Shown: one piece after another, positions 1-8,255 of the stretch
Layout of the letters: each line of letters begins with the position of its first letter
Position numbering within the stretch: position 1 is the first letter of the stretch
Assembly (NCBI RefSeq): GCF_004345245.1
Contig: NZ_SLUQ01000014.1
Location: forward strand, 62,001-126,000
Reading direction: 5' to 3'
Length of the DNA stretch: 64,000 bases
From: Rhizobium sp. BK251
GTDB lineage: Bacteria; Pseudomonadota; Alphaproteobacteria; Rhizobiales; Rhizobiaceae
Notes under the pieces: model-generated
Told to the model about the DNA's origin: nothing
The model's database searches: none
What the model saw: the letters and a program-made list of their open reading frames with translations, nothing else
Translations under genes and position numbers: made by a program

Positions 1-99
1 AGCAAGGACTACTGGACCGTCGCAAGGACGGGAACGGACATTCACAACATGCCGGAGGAGTACGACTTCCTGGCCGAAGTGCGTCGTCCGACAGGTTGA
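1..99 (+). CDS. C-terminal end of an unidentified protein (partial)
   Basis: The first 32 codons run open from the window edge to a TGA, and the peptide ends in YDFLAEVRRPTG. The 5' part lies outside the window. I do not recognise a family from so short a tail. The next gene downstream is on the opposite strand, so this gene ends a rightward unit converging on the amidohydrolase. Confidence 0.5.
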   Translation, partial: SKDYWTVARTGTDIHNMPEEYDFLAEVRRPTG

Positions 100-349
100 A
101 GCAGCGTCTATCGTTTCGGATGAACTCGGCGCCTTCACTCGAGGAAACCGTTTGGGTCTTCTCGCGGCAAACCGGTCAGTTCATGCCACAGGACACCCTT
201 GCCAGGGGAATGCCGGCCTCCCGCCGCCGGTGGACTGCCACTCTTCCTCGCGCTGCATGAAGCATGTCGATTTCGTCATGCGACCAGCTGAAGCGTACCA
301 GCAGGCGCTCTTGGCCGGATGGGCAGTGCGAAAGACAAGTGGAGCCCGC

Positions 350-1522
350 CTAGCGGACCCCCAGTTCCTGATCGACGAGCGACAGCCAGTACTTCATGCC
401 GTAGGCAAGCGCCTTGTCGTTGAAGTCATAAGCCGGATGGTGAAGATAGGCGCTGTCGCCGTTTCCAATCAGGATGATGGCTCCGGGGCGTTGCTGGAGC
501 ATATAGGAAAAGTCCTCCGCGCCCATCGACTGGGCATAGTTGCTGTCCACCCTGCCCTCGCCGGCCACTCGCTCGGCGGCCGATACGGCAGTCCTGGTCT
601 TCTCTGCATCATTGACGGTCACCGGATAACCCGGCATCCAGGTGATCTCGGCCTCCGTTTCGAAAAGCTTGGCCGTCATTGCCACGATGTCGCGAAAGCG
701 CTGTTCCACGGCCTTGCGCGTGTCCGGCTTCATCGTGCGAATGGTTCCTCCGATCTGGGTCGACGCCGGAATGACATTGAGGGCGCGATCGTTTCCGCCA
801 CTCATGTAGGTCACCGAGACGACGACCGGATCAAAGGGGTCGGTGAACCGCGAGGCAATCGACTGAAGCGCCGTGATCAGGTGGGCGCTGACCAGGACCG
901 GATCGCGGGTCAGGTTCGGGGACGCCGCGTGTCCGCCCCTCCCGTTGATCGTCACCAGGAAACGGTCGGCACCGGCCATGAACGGACCGCTGCGGATAGC
1001 GAAGGAGCCGACGTCGACACCGGGCTCATTATGCATGCCGTAGACTTCCTCGATACCGAAACGGTCGAGCAGTCCCTCCTGGATCATCACGTGCGCGCCG
1101 CCGCCGCCCTCCTCGGCCGGCTGAAAGATCAGCACGACCTTGCCGGTGAAATTCCGATTGGCGGCAAGACACTTCGCAGTGGCAAGAAGCATTGCGGTAT
1201 GTCCGTCATGGCCACAGGCATGCATCCGGTTCGCGATCTTCGACGCATATGGCAGATTCGTTTGCTCCGACATCGGCAGCGCGTCCATGTCGCAGCGAAG
1301 GCCGATCGTCTTTCCCGGTCCCTTGGAACCGTTGATGATCGCGACCACACCGGACTTGGCGATACCGGTCACGATTTCATCGCAACCGAATTCCTTGAGC
1401 TTCTCGGAGACGAAGGCGGCCGTGTTCGGCAGGTCAAACAGAAGTTCGGGATATTGGTGGATCTGCTGCCGCCAGGCTTTGGCTTCCTCAGCCACCGCTT
1501 CAATATCAAAGTGCAAGGTCAT
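350..1522 (-). CDS. M20D-family amidohydrolase (hippurate hydrolase / N-acyl-amino-acid hydrolase type)
   Basis: A zinc-dependent aminoacylase-type hydrolase that cleaves N-acyl or N-aroyl amino acids; hippurate to benzoate plus glycine is the classic family reaction. The 390-residue length is normal. The metal and catalytic motifs are present: MHACGHDGHTAML (about residue 100), AEEGGGGAHVM, and the late GAEDFSYM that supplies a metal ligand. The open frame extends further upstream, but the added residues are Arg-rich and unlike the family. ATG at 1522 starts the conserved part (MTLHFDIEAVAEEAKAWRQQ). No signal peptide, so probably cytoplasmic. True substrate cannot be read from sequence. A benzoate operon begins about 3 kb away, which makes a hippurate-type substrate attractive but unproven. 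Confidence 0.85.
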   Translation of the reverse strand: MTLHFDIEAVAEEAKAWRQQIHQYPELLFDLPNTAAFVSEKLKEFGCDEIVTGIAKSGVVAIINGSKGPGKTIGLRCDMDALPMSEQTNLPYASKIANRMHACGHDGHTAMLLATAKCLAANRNFTGKVVLIFQPAEEGGGGAHVMIQEGLLDRFGIEEVYGMHNEPGVDVGSFAIRSGPFMAGADRFLVTINGRGGHAASPNLTRDPVLVSAHLITALQSIASRFTDPFDPVVVSVTYMSGGNDRALNVIPASTQIGGTIRTMKPDTRKAVEQRFRDIVAMTAKLFETEAEITWMPGYPVTVNDAEKTRTAVSAAERVAGEGRVDSNYAQSMGAEDFSYMLQQRPGAIILIGNGDSAYLHHPAYDFNDKALAYGMKYWLSLVDQELGVR

Positions 1523-1740
1523 TTGTGGTCTTTCAAAAATGCGCCGGCTGATTTGCCGTTTCTCCACTCGGATGGGTTTCCGAGCTCGGCCTAAATTGAA
1601 CCGGCCTCTTCCTAGTCGCAGCAAGGCACGCCATGCGCTCGCTTGGCGGGCCCCGATGCGATTGCGCGATACGCGATCATCACGCGGCGCCGTGTTTGTT
1701 AGAACGCAATTCCTGCTTCCGCAAGGATGATGCAACTCTC

Positions 1741-1875
1741 TCCGGAGGGAGTGCTACGGGCCGAGGTGTCGGTCTCGGGGCAGCGACTGGTGCAGCGCTG
1801 GGCAATACGGCTATCGGCTTAGCCGTTGGCGTTCCAATGAGAACTTCCATCGCCGCCCTATATCGGAAGATATAG
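1741..1875 (+). pseudogene. Glycine-zipper fragment
   Basis: One frame of this otherwise gene-free stretch reads as a glycine-zipper run (GVGLGAATGAALGNTAIGLA) and then stops. Such runs occur in small outer-membrane lipoproteins of proteobacteria. There is no plausible start, signal peptide or ribosome binding site upstream, so this is at best a decayed remnant and may be chance. Confidence 0.2.
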
Positions 1876-2001
1876 GCCAGGCCGCATCGACCACGGCGCA
1901 CTACCTATATTCGACAAGCGTCTATCTTTATTGGGCAATTTCCGAAATCGCCTTCCTGCGTAAATTAGTAAATCGAGATAATGCGCGAGACAGGGAGCGG
2001 C

Positions 2002-2232
2002 ATGCAGAAGTACTACGTTCACCAAGAACAAGATCTATTCTCGATCATTGATGAAGCAACACAACGCCCAGCGAAGCTGGACGGCGTTTCGTTCTGCCAA
2101 ATGGGCATGGAAGAAGCTCGGCAGATACTGATAATACTTCGGAGCATCGATGGCGTCCGGCGCGTTTCGACGCGCTACGCTTCATCGGTGAAGAAGATGG
2201 CGCGATTGGTGCCTCAAGGCGCCATGCGCTAA
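2002..2232 (+). CDS. Small conserved-looking hypothetical protein
   Basis: A 76-residue soluble, mildly basic protein (MQKYYVHQEQDLFSIIDEAT...). The ATG at 2002 is preferred over the one at 1981 because GGGAG lies five bases before it. No membrane segment or known motif is visible. Its stop overlaps by a few bases the stop of the convergent 29-residue membrane protein. Function unknown. Confidence 0.5.
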   Translation: MQKYYVHQEQDLFSIIDEATQRPAKLDGVSFCQMGMEEARQILIILRSIDGVRRVSTRYASSVKKMARLVPQGAMR

Positions 2233-2318
2233 TCCCCTGCTCCGCGCACAAAGAAGATGCCGGCTAGGCCTGCAAGCGCAAGGCATTGCAGGATGAAAAG
2301 TGGCCATTCTGGCGACAT
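2229..2318 (-). CDS. 29-residue single-pass membrane protein
   Basis: A very short gene, MSPEWPLFILQCLALAGLAG followed by IFFVRGAGD. It starts at an ATG preceded by a perfect ribosome binding site (GGAGGAAA, about seven bases upstream). Nearly the whole peptide is one hydrophobic segment with a charged Arg/Asp tail, so it should insert in the inner membrane. The strong Shine-Dalgarno sequence and clean hydrophobic design argue for a real gene. Function unknown; it ends tail-to-tail with the preceding rightward gene. Confidence 0.5.
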   Translation of the reverse strand: MSPEWPLFILQCLALAGLAGIFFVRGAGD

Positions 2319-2580
2319 GTTGTGTTTCCTCCGTTAGCAGCATCATACAGGAGGAAGTGCAATGTGTATGCACTTTCACTAATAATATGTTGATTTAAGC
2401 TGCTGATGATCGACAACCCGATCCTCGATCACCCTTTTCACGATGACGCCGGCGACGCCTGGCGCCGCGTAGCGCTCGGTTTGTTTGCATTTTATTAAAC
2501 ATGTATCGACCGGGTTGCCGATAGGATCGTCGGATTCACGCTGTCATGCGTTAGCTCCCAGCAACTAGTGGGAGACCGAC

Positions 2581-2985
2581 ATGACCTCATTGAACACGGT
2601 GTTGATCGTTGAGGACGAAGCATTGCTTCGCTTCAGTCTGGCTGATGCATTGGCAAGTTCTGGCTACGCAGTCGTGGAGGCCGCGAACGCACTCGAAGCC
2701 GTTGCCGCCCTGGGAATCCACGAAGAGATCGACGCAGTCATCACGGATGTGGATATGCCCGGGCCTCTTAATGGCCTGGACCTCGCAAGGCTGCTCTCGT
2801 TGAGCCGTCGGGACCTGGCCCTTATCGTGACCTCCGGCAGAAGCATCGAGGCCGACGCCCTTCCTGACGGAGCGGGCTTTCTGCCAAAGCCCTACGACAT
2901 CGCCTCTCTCCTGAAGGAAATCAGCGAGCGATCACGCCGTCACCTCACGCGACGGAGGCTCAGCTCTAAGGGAGCAAAGACCTAG
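2581..2985 (+). CDS. Single-domain CheY-like response regulator
   Basis: A stand-alone receiver domain of 134 residues. The acidic pocket (VEDE, residues 10-13), the phospho-acceptor Asp56 in ITDVDMP, a Thr/Ser switch (VTSG) and the Lys of LPKPYD are present. After the receiver there is only a basic tail (RSRRHLTRRRLSSKGAKT) and no output domain. Single-domain receivers of this type act as phosphate shuttles or allosteric partners. No histidine kinase is adjacent, so the partner is unknown. GGGAG precedes the ATG by about eight bases. Confidence 0.85.
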   Translation: MTSLNTVLIVEDEALLRFSLADALASSGYAVVEAANALEAVAALGIHEEIDAVITDVDMPGPLNGLDLARLLSLSRRDLALIVTSGRSIEADALPDGAGFLPKPYDIASLLKEISERSRRHLTRRRLSSKGAKT

Positions 2986-3116
2986 TGCTGAGCTGCGGGG
3001 ATGGAGCCTGTCACGATCGGCGCAGCTGCGTCCCGTCCGAACGGATTCATGCCGACGAGGATCGCCAAAACGAATGCCAGCGTCCAAACGCTGCAGATTT
3101 GCCAATATAACCGCAT
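2982..3116 (-). CDS. 44-residue membrane or exported peptide with C-terminal TGSI motif
   Basis: A short gene reading MRLYWQICSVWTLAFVLAIL followed by VGMNPFGRDAAAPIVTGSIP and AAQH. It has one hydrophobic segment (about residues 7-22) and the TGSI tail that I associate with small exported proteins of rhizobia. A G-rich stretch lies before the ATG. The stop overlaps that of the convergent receiver gene by four bases. Function unknown. Confidence 0.4.
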   Translation of the reverse strand: MRLYWQICSVWTLAFVLAILVGMNPFGRDAAAPIVTGSIPAAQH

Positions 3117-3414
3117 CAGAGGCCCCCGAGGCGCGAACGCAATACATGTCGCGCAACAGGACAATGCATCGCAATCGTCAACGATCGGTTTACGAAATCT
3201 CGGAAGCGATGCCGCATGCCTCAAAAACGCTCTTTGGCGCTTTGCTGGGAGCAAGAGTTGCCGACGCTTGCCCATACGGGTCGATCGCCTGTGCCAAATA
3301 TCCCCTCTCGCGCAGGCTTCTTCTACGGGCGTGGAACAAATGTGAGGCTGATCTGTTGGACAGTCGGGCCAGTACAAACCGGCGCGCTTAACCCTCTTGC
3401 CGTCGGACGGCCCA

Positions 3415-3442
3415 CCCCGGCGTGGACCAACACACGCCGGGG
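3415..3442 (-). terminator. 10-bp perfect hairpin, possible terminator
   Basis: CCCCGGCGTG and CACGCCGGGG form a perfect 10-bp stem with an 8-base loop. It lies about 130 bases past the stop of the leftward secreted-protein gene. There is no T-run on either side, so it may be a weak terminator or an mRNA-stabilising hairpin. The rest of the roughly 455-base stretch between 3117 and 3571 shows no gene. Confidence 0.35.
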
Positions 3443-3571
3443 CATCTCCGTCGGAAAGGCTGACATCGTCGTAATCGGCTGGCTCATTACGTGCCGAGCG
3501 TGCCGCTGGCCGCGTCGAACCATTGTGGACCAAAGCGTGATGGTCACATTGGCACGACGCCTACGCTAACC

Positions 3572-4294
3572 TTACTGCCAGGCCCCGTTGGGAAGCCTGC
3601 CGTGATACGGCGTGTCGCGGCAATGACCCCAGGGACCGAGCCAATAGCCGGGAGGGCACGGGTTCGCAGCCACCGGCGGATAGTATGGATAAGGCTCGTA
3701 GTATGGCGCCGGGTAGGCAGGGCGCACCACCGAGGCGCCGAGCGCAGCCCCTGTAGCGAGACCGAGGCCATACCAGCCCGCATTGTTCCAGCCGCGCCAA
3801 TGGTCGATGAACAGTGCAGCGGGTCCCGTCGCGCCATCGAGGCTTCCCTCAAGAACCGCGACGTCGAAGGTCAGCGTCGTGCCATCGAGCTTCGGCGATT
3901 TAAGGGTAACGACGGCGTCGCTCACGTCGGATCCTCCTCCGAGGACGGAAACCGTCGCGTTCGGCGGATCCTGCTCGAAGTTGTCCGGCCCCTCGCCCCA
4001 CTGCTTGACGAGTTCGTCGGTCCCTAGATGGCCTGCGGCCCTGACCGGCCGATCGGCAAACAGGATGGCGCTCTTGGCTACGCCCGTGAGGGTCAGCTTT
4101 CCGCCCTCGAGCTTTGCTCCTTCCGAGTTCACGACCACCAGCGATGAAACCGGCCCCTTCTGCGTCACCTGACCAATGGTCTTCTCCAGGGGAACGTGGG
4201 GCTTCTTCGCTGCGTCCTGGGCGAGGACGTTGGCTGCACCGAAAAATCCGAGAGTGCTGGCCAACAGCAGGCAAAATGCTTGTTTGCGTATCAT
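3572..4294 (-). CDS. Secreted protein with Pro/Tyr-rich C-terminus
   Basis: A 240-residue protein with a Sec signal peptide (MIRKQAFCLLLASTLGFFGA, cleavage probably near NVLAQ). A beta-rich middle follows (about 35-160), then a C-terminal region with a repeated P-Y pattern (PYYEPYPYYPP) and a short Gly/Cys/Pro tail (NPCPPGYWLGPWGHCR). That tail resembles the GCG/CRPN-type tails of small exported proteins in rhizobia. The middle includes ILFADRPVRAAGHL and two Asp/Gly-rich strands. I do not recognise a characterised family; a periplasmic or surface location is inferred. GGGAAG precedes the start. Confidence 0.65.
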   Translation of the reverse strand: MIRKQAFCLLLASTLGFFGAANVLAQDAAKKPHVPLEKTIGQVTQKGPVSSLVVVNSEGAKLEGGKLTLTGVAKSAILFADRPVRAAGHLGTDELVKQWGEGPDNFEQDPPNATVSVLGGGSDVSDAVVTLKSPKLDGTTLTFDVAVLEGSLDGATGPAALFIDHWRGWNNAGWYGLGLATGAALGASVVRPAYPAPYYEPYPYYPPVAANPCPPGYWLGPWGHCRDTPYHGRLPNGAWQ

Positions 4295-4469
4295 CGATAT
4301 CTTCCCTGCAATAAGTGATTGTTGTTATCGGACAGCCCTGGATGGGCCGTCTGACGCTAAGGCACGTCCGCCCGCAAGGTATCGCTAAATGAGATCGATT
4401 GAAAATACGCCGCCACAGATATATCAGGTCGGCTGATATGATCCCTCGACCTTGCGCGCCGAGGTTTGG

Positions 4470-4497
4470 GGGTGGGATCGTCATCGACTTCCCACCC
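4470..4497 (-). terminator. Hairpin downstream of the ben/cat operon
   Basis: GGGTGGGA and TCCCACCC form a perfect 8-bp stem with a 12-base loop, 43 bases beyond the stop of the last operon gene. No U-tract follows, so Rho-independent termination is uncertain. Confidence 0.4.
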
Positions 4498-4539
4498 TGT
4501 GCAGATGTAGCGCCGCAAGCAACGCGAGCCGACAGTCCC

Positions 4540-5871
4540 TTATGCGGCGGCAAGCCGTAGAGCGCTGGAGCGGCGGGCGCTGCTGATCGCGAAGACCAGC
4601 ATAGCCAAGGCGGATACCACTGCCGGGATTGAAAAAATCAGGAAGTTCTGTTGGATCGGAAATTCCTTCGCCAGCAATACGCCGCCAAGAGTAGGACCTA
4701 CGATTGCGCCGATACGGCCCACACCCGATGCCCAACCCAGACCTGTGGACCTGACCGACAGATTGTAGAGCTGTGCCACGCTGGCATAGAGCAGGATTTG
4801 CGTGCCGATTGTCGTGGCTCCCGCAACGAAAACCATCAAGAACAGCATCGCCACAGGCAGATCGAAACCGATCAGAGCGATTGAAACAGCAGCGGCAGCA
4901 AAGAAGCCGACCACGACCTTGGCCAGACCGAACCTGTCACCGAGCCAGCCGCCCAAGACAGCTCCAACCATGCCTCCAAAGTTGAGGGAGAAGAGGCTCA
5001 GCAGACTGGCCCTCTCCGCAAAGCCGGCTTCCTGCAGCACTTTCGGCAGCCAGGACGAAAGAAGATAGACAAGCAAGAGGCAGCAGAAGAATGCCACCCA
5101 AAGCATCACCGTACGCAGGGCGCGCTGATGGCGGAACAATTCGAGCATCGACGCCGACGCCCCCTTCGTCTCCGAAAAGACCAGCGTGTCGTTCTTGCCA
5201 AGCCGTTCGGTCGGGTAGATCCTCGCATAGATCGCCTTGGCCTGCTCCTGCCGTCCCTGGCGGATGAGGAAGCCGAGTGATTCCGGCAGTTTCCACAGAA
5301 CGAGCGGAAGCATCAGCATCGGGACCGCGGCAACGAAGAACATCGGCTGCCAGCCATATTGCGGGATCATTCCGATACCGAAGCCCGCCGCAACCATGCC
5401 GCCAACCGAGTAGCCGGAAAACATCAGCGCGACCATGGTCCCGCGAAGGCGCTTCGGCGCATATTCGTTCATCAGCGCCACGGCATTCGGCATCAGCCCG
5501 CCGCAGCCGAGGCCGGCGATGAACCGGAACACCTTGAACTGCTCCGGCGAACTCGCAAATCCGGTGAGAAGCGTGGAAACGGTGAACAGCAGGAAGCTGA
5601 TCGCAATGCCTCTCTTGCGTCCGATCCTGTCGGCGAGCGGGCCGAAAATGAGGGCGCCGAACATCATGCCGAACAGCGCCCATGCCTGCAGTGCCCCAGC
5701 CTGTGGCTTGGTCAGGCCCCATTCGGAGATAAGAGTGGGCAGGACGGTGCCGGCGACGAAGACATCGTAGCCATCCACGATCAACAGCAGTGCGCACAGC
5801 ACCACGACCGTCCATTGGAAGCCCCCGAAGGGATTGTTGTCGATAGCGTCATTCACATCGATGTTGCGCAT
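4540..5871 (-). CDS. benK: Benzoate/aromatic acid:H+ symporter, MFS (AAHS family)
   Basis: A 443-residue permease with twelve predicted membrane segments. It belongs to the aromatic-acid:H+ symporter family of the major facilitator superfamily. The family signature after TM2 is present (FGPLADRIGRKRG), preceded by the DGYDVFVAGTVLP stretch in TM1 that carries the conserved Asp. ATG at 5871 is chosen over GTG at 5877 because GGGAGGAG sits six bases before it. It is the last gene of the leftward ben operon, 42 bases after benD. It should import benzoate across the inner membrane; pcaK- or mucK-type relatives transport other aromatics, so the exact substrate is inferred from context. Confidence 0.88.
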   Translation of the reverse strand: MRNIDVNDAIDNNPFGGFQWTVVVLCALLLIVDGYDVFVAGTVLPTLISEWGLTKPQAGALQAWALFGMMFGALIFGPLADRIGRKRGIAISFLLFTVSTLLTGFASSPEQFKVFRFIAGLGCGGLMPNAVALMNEYAPKRLRGTMVALMFSGYSVGGMVAAGFGIGMIPQYGWQPMFFVAAVPMLMLPLVLWKLPESLGFLIRQGRQEQAKAIYARIYPTERLGKNDTLVFSETKGASASMLELFRHQRALRTVMLWVAFFCCLLLVYLLSSWLPKVLQEAGFAERASLLSLFSLNFGGMVGAVLGGWLGDRFGLAKVVVGFFAAAAVSIALIGFDLPVAMLFLMVFVAGATTIGTQILLYASVAQLYNLSVRSTGLGWASGVGRIGAIVGPTLGGVLLAKEFPIQQNFLIFSIPAVVSALAMLVFAISSARRSSALRLAAA

Positions 5872-5913
5872 TGTCACTCCTCCCCGAGTCGTTACGCATT
5901 CAAATCTCGGCCT

Positions 5914-6702
5914 TCAGCCGATATCCCCTCCGGCGACCGACAGCACGTTTCCGGTGATGTAGGATGCCTCCTCCGAGGCCAGAAAGAGTATGGGCGCGGC
6001 CTGCTCCTCGATCGTCCCGTAGCGCTTCATGAAGCTGGACTGCCTGACCTGCTGCACGACCTCAGCCATCCAGCCCTTTTCGGCCTCGCTGTCGCCGGCA
6101 GCATTGCGTGGAACGCGGCGCGGCGGCGCCTCTGTGCCGCCCGGTGCCGTGGCGACGACGCGGATGTTGCGCTCTGCCAGCTCCATCGCCAGCGATTGCG
6201 TGATTGCGTTCACACCGCCTTTTGCCGCCGAGTAAGGTACGCGATGGATGCCGCGCGTCGCGTTCGAAGACACGTTGACGATCGTCCCGCCGCCGCGCGC
6301 AAAGAGGTGCGGCAGCACCGCATGGCAGCAGTAAAGTGTGGGCATCAGCGAGCGGCGGATTTCCGCATCGATCTGCTGCGCCTCGAATTCAGCGTAGGGC
6401 CGCATGCGGATCGCGCCGCCCACATTGTTGATGAGTATGTCGATGCCGCCGAAGGTTTCGGCGGCAAAGCGCATGGCGGCGGTCGCACCCTCATGGGTCT
6501 CCAGATCGGCGTTGAAGGCGGCGGTGTTGCCCTCGCCAGCCTCCGCCGCCACGGCCTCGACGAAATCGGCGCGATCGACGAATACGACCCGCCCGCCTTC
6601 CTCTGCCGCGCGGATCGCCACGGCGCGGCCGATCCCCTGCGCGGCGCCGGTCACGACCAGCACCTTGCCAGCAAAACGGCCCGCGAAGTGGCGCGTGCTC
6701 AT
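5914..6702 (-). CDS. benD: Benzoate cis-diol dehydrogenase (1,6-dihydroxycyclohexa-2,4-diene-1-carboxylate dehydrogenase)
   Basis: A short-chain dehydrogenase of 262 residues that oxidises and decarboxylates the benzoate cis-diol to catechol with NAD+. The Rossmann motif VTGAAQGIG is near residue 14, the NNVGG motif near 95, and the catalytic YSAAK near 160. The start overlaps the benC stop as ATGA, and AAGGAGG lies just upstream, indicating translational coupling. Residues beyond the usual SDR core (EAPPRRVPRN) match the extended loop of BenD proteins. The long open frame running upstream into benC is a read-through artefact. Confidence 0.93.
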   Translation of the reverse strand: MSTRHFAGRFAGKVLVVTGAAQGIGRAVAIRAAEEGGRVVFVDRADFVEAVAAEAGEGNTAAFNADLETHEGATAAMRFAAETFGGIDILINNVGGAIRMRPYAEFEAQQIDAEIRRSLMPTLYCCHAVLPHLFARGGGTIVNVSSNATRGIHRVPYSAAKGGVNAITQSLAMELAERNIRVVATAPGGTEAPPRRVPRNAAGDSEAEKGWMAEVVQQVRQSSFMKRYGTIEEQAAPILFLASEEASYITGNVLSVAGGDIG

Positions 6703-7724
6703 GCGGCCTCCTTCGCCGCCGCATTCGGCGTGAACTTCTCGTAATGGAAGCTGCGGGGCTTCACGCCGTTGTCGTCGAAGTGCTTGCGCACGGCATCGAC
6801 CATCGGCGGCGGTCCGCACAGATAGACGTCGACATCGCCGCCATGGAGCACCTCGGCCGGTATGTGCTGGGTCACCCAGCCCTTGCGCGGATGGCTGGAG
6901 GCCTCTTCCGCGACAACGGTGCTGAAGGTGAAGTTGGCAAGCCGCTTCGCGTAGGCCGCGATTTCCTCGACGAGAACCAGGTCCAGGTCCCGGGTTACGC
7001 CATAGATGAGATGAACCGGCTGTTGCGAATTCGCGCACGCCAGCACTTCCAGCATCGACAGGAACGGCGCAAGACCGGTACCGCCGGCCAGGAACAGCAA
7101 CGGCCTCTGGACGTCGCGCAGATAGAAGCTGCCGAGCGGTCCGGTCAGTTCGAGCTTCCTGCCGCTTTCGGCCCGCTCGAGCCAGCTGCTCATCACGCCT
7201 CCGGGGATCTTCTTGATCAGGAAGCCGATGCGTCGTGCACCGGGCGCCGTGCTGAAGGAATAGGAACGATGCTGACCGCTGCCCGGCACGTCGATGTTGA
7301 CGTATTGGCCGGGCAGGAAGGCGGGCGCATGTGCATCGACATCCAGTTCCAGCACGATCGCGGCATCGTTGTGCTGCACCGCATTGGCCACCGTCGCAGA
7401 AAACGTCTGCTGGCCGGTCTTGCAGGCAACCGAGGTCGTGGGGACCGCAATGACGCAATCGGAGGATGGCTTCATCTGGCAGGTCAGCACGAGACCGCTC
7501 TCCGCCTCGTCAGCAGTCAGCGCATCGTCGATGAAGTCGTCGCCGAGATCGTAACTGCCGCTCTCGGCGCGGCACTTGCAGGTGCCGCACACACCGTCGG
7601 AACAGTCCATCGGCAAGTTGATCTTGTTGCGGAAGGCGGCATCGAGAACCTTCTCGCCGTCCTTGCATTCGACGAAGCGGGTCACCCCGTCCTCGAAGTT
7701 CAATGCGATGCTGTAGCTGGCCAT
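6699..7724 (-). CDS. benC: Benzoate 1,2-dioxygenase, electron transfer (reductase) component
   Basis: A 341-residue flavoprotein that passes electrons from NADH to the BenAB oxygenase. An N-terminal plant-type [2Fe-2S] ferredoxin domain has ligands Cys41, Cys46, Cys49 and Cys82. It is followed by an FAD-binding domain with RSYSFST and an NAD domain with GGTGLAPFLSM. Domain order and length match BenC/XylZ. It overlaps benD by four bases and follows benB by 42. GAGGAGG precedes the ATG. Confidence 0.95.
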   Translation of the reverse strand: MASYSIALNFEDGVTRFVECKDGEKVLDAAFRNKINLPMDCSDGVCGTCKCRAESGSYDLGDDFIDDALTADEAESGLVLTCQMKPSSDCVIAVPTTSVACKTGQQTFSATVANAVQHNDAAIVLELDVDAHAPAFLPGQYVNIDVPGSGQHRSYSFSTAPGARRIGFLIKKIPGGVMSSWLERAESGRKLELTGPLGSFYLRDVQRPLLFLAGGTGLAPFLSMLEVLACANSQQPVHLIYGVTRDLDLVLVEEIAAYAKRLANFTFSTVVAEEASSHPRKGWVTQHIPAEVLHGGDVDVYLCGPPPMVDAVRKHFDDNGVKPRSFHYEKFTPNAAAKEAA

Positions 7725-7766
7725 GGAACCCTCCTCGTCAATTCCCGTGCCGTCCGGCGACGCCTG

Positions 7767-8255
7767 TCAGATGTGGTAGACGTCGATGACCTGGCGGATG
7801 TAGTCGTTCTTCAGCACGATCTTCTTGCACGCGATCAGCAGGCCGCCGCCGCTTCTGCGCAGCGTGACGAACATGGTGCCGAAGAAATGGTCGGTGACCT
7901 TGTAGCGGTGGTTCAACGTGTGAAAGTTGTAGCGCACGTCGACCTCGTCCCCGCGATCCTCCAGCAGTTCGACATTGGTCACGTTGTGGCTGGTGCGCGG
8001 CTCCGGCGTGGAGGCACCGGAACGCTCCGTCTTGATGCGGAATACCCGATCTTCCAGACCGTCGCGGCTCGGATAGTAGATCAGCGAGATCTGCGACTGG
8101 GCATCTTCCGTAAGCCGGTCGTCGTCGTCCCATGCCGGCATCCAGTAAGTCACGTCGGGTGCATAGCAGGTCAGCCATTCGTCCCACTCGCGATCATCAA
8201 GGAGACGCGCTTCCCGGTAGAGAAAAGCACAGATGGCTTCGTTGGAGATGCTCAT
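7767..8255 (-). CDS. benB: Benzoate 1,2-dioxygenase, small (beta) subunit
   Basis: A 162-residue protein of the ring-hydroxylating dioxygenase beta-subunit (SnoaL-like fold). It carries the family pattern EARLLDDREWDEWL near the N-terminus and YFG/FFGTMFVTLRR near the C-terminus. It has a structural role in the alpha3-beta3 oxygenase. The ATG overlaps the benA stop (ATGA) and has GGAG upstream; the longer open frame is an artefact of reading into benA. Confidence 0.94.
   Translation of the reverse strand: MSISNEAICAFLYREARLLDDREWDEWLTCYAPDVTYWMPAWDDDDRLTEDAQSQISLIYYPSRDGLEDRVFRIKTERSGASTPEPRTSHNVTNVELLEDRGDEVDVRYNFHTLNHRYKVTDHFFGTMFVTLRRSGGGLLIACKKIVLKNDYIRQVIDVYHI

Noticed and set aside
5914..7458. 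514-residue fusion of a reductase fragment with BenD
   Set aside because: The first 250 residues are a shifted frame of benC. A clear ATG with AAGGAGG at 6702 starts BenD, and benC itself is intact in its own frame.
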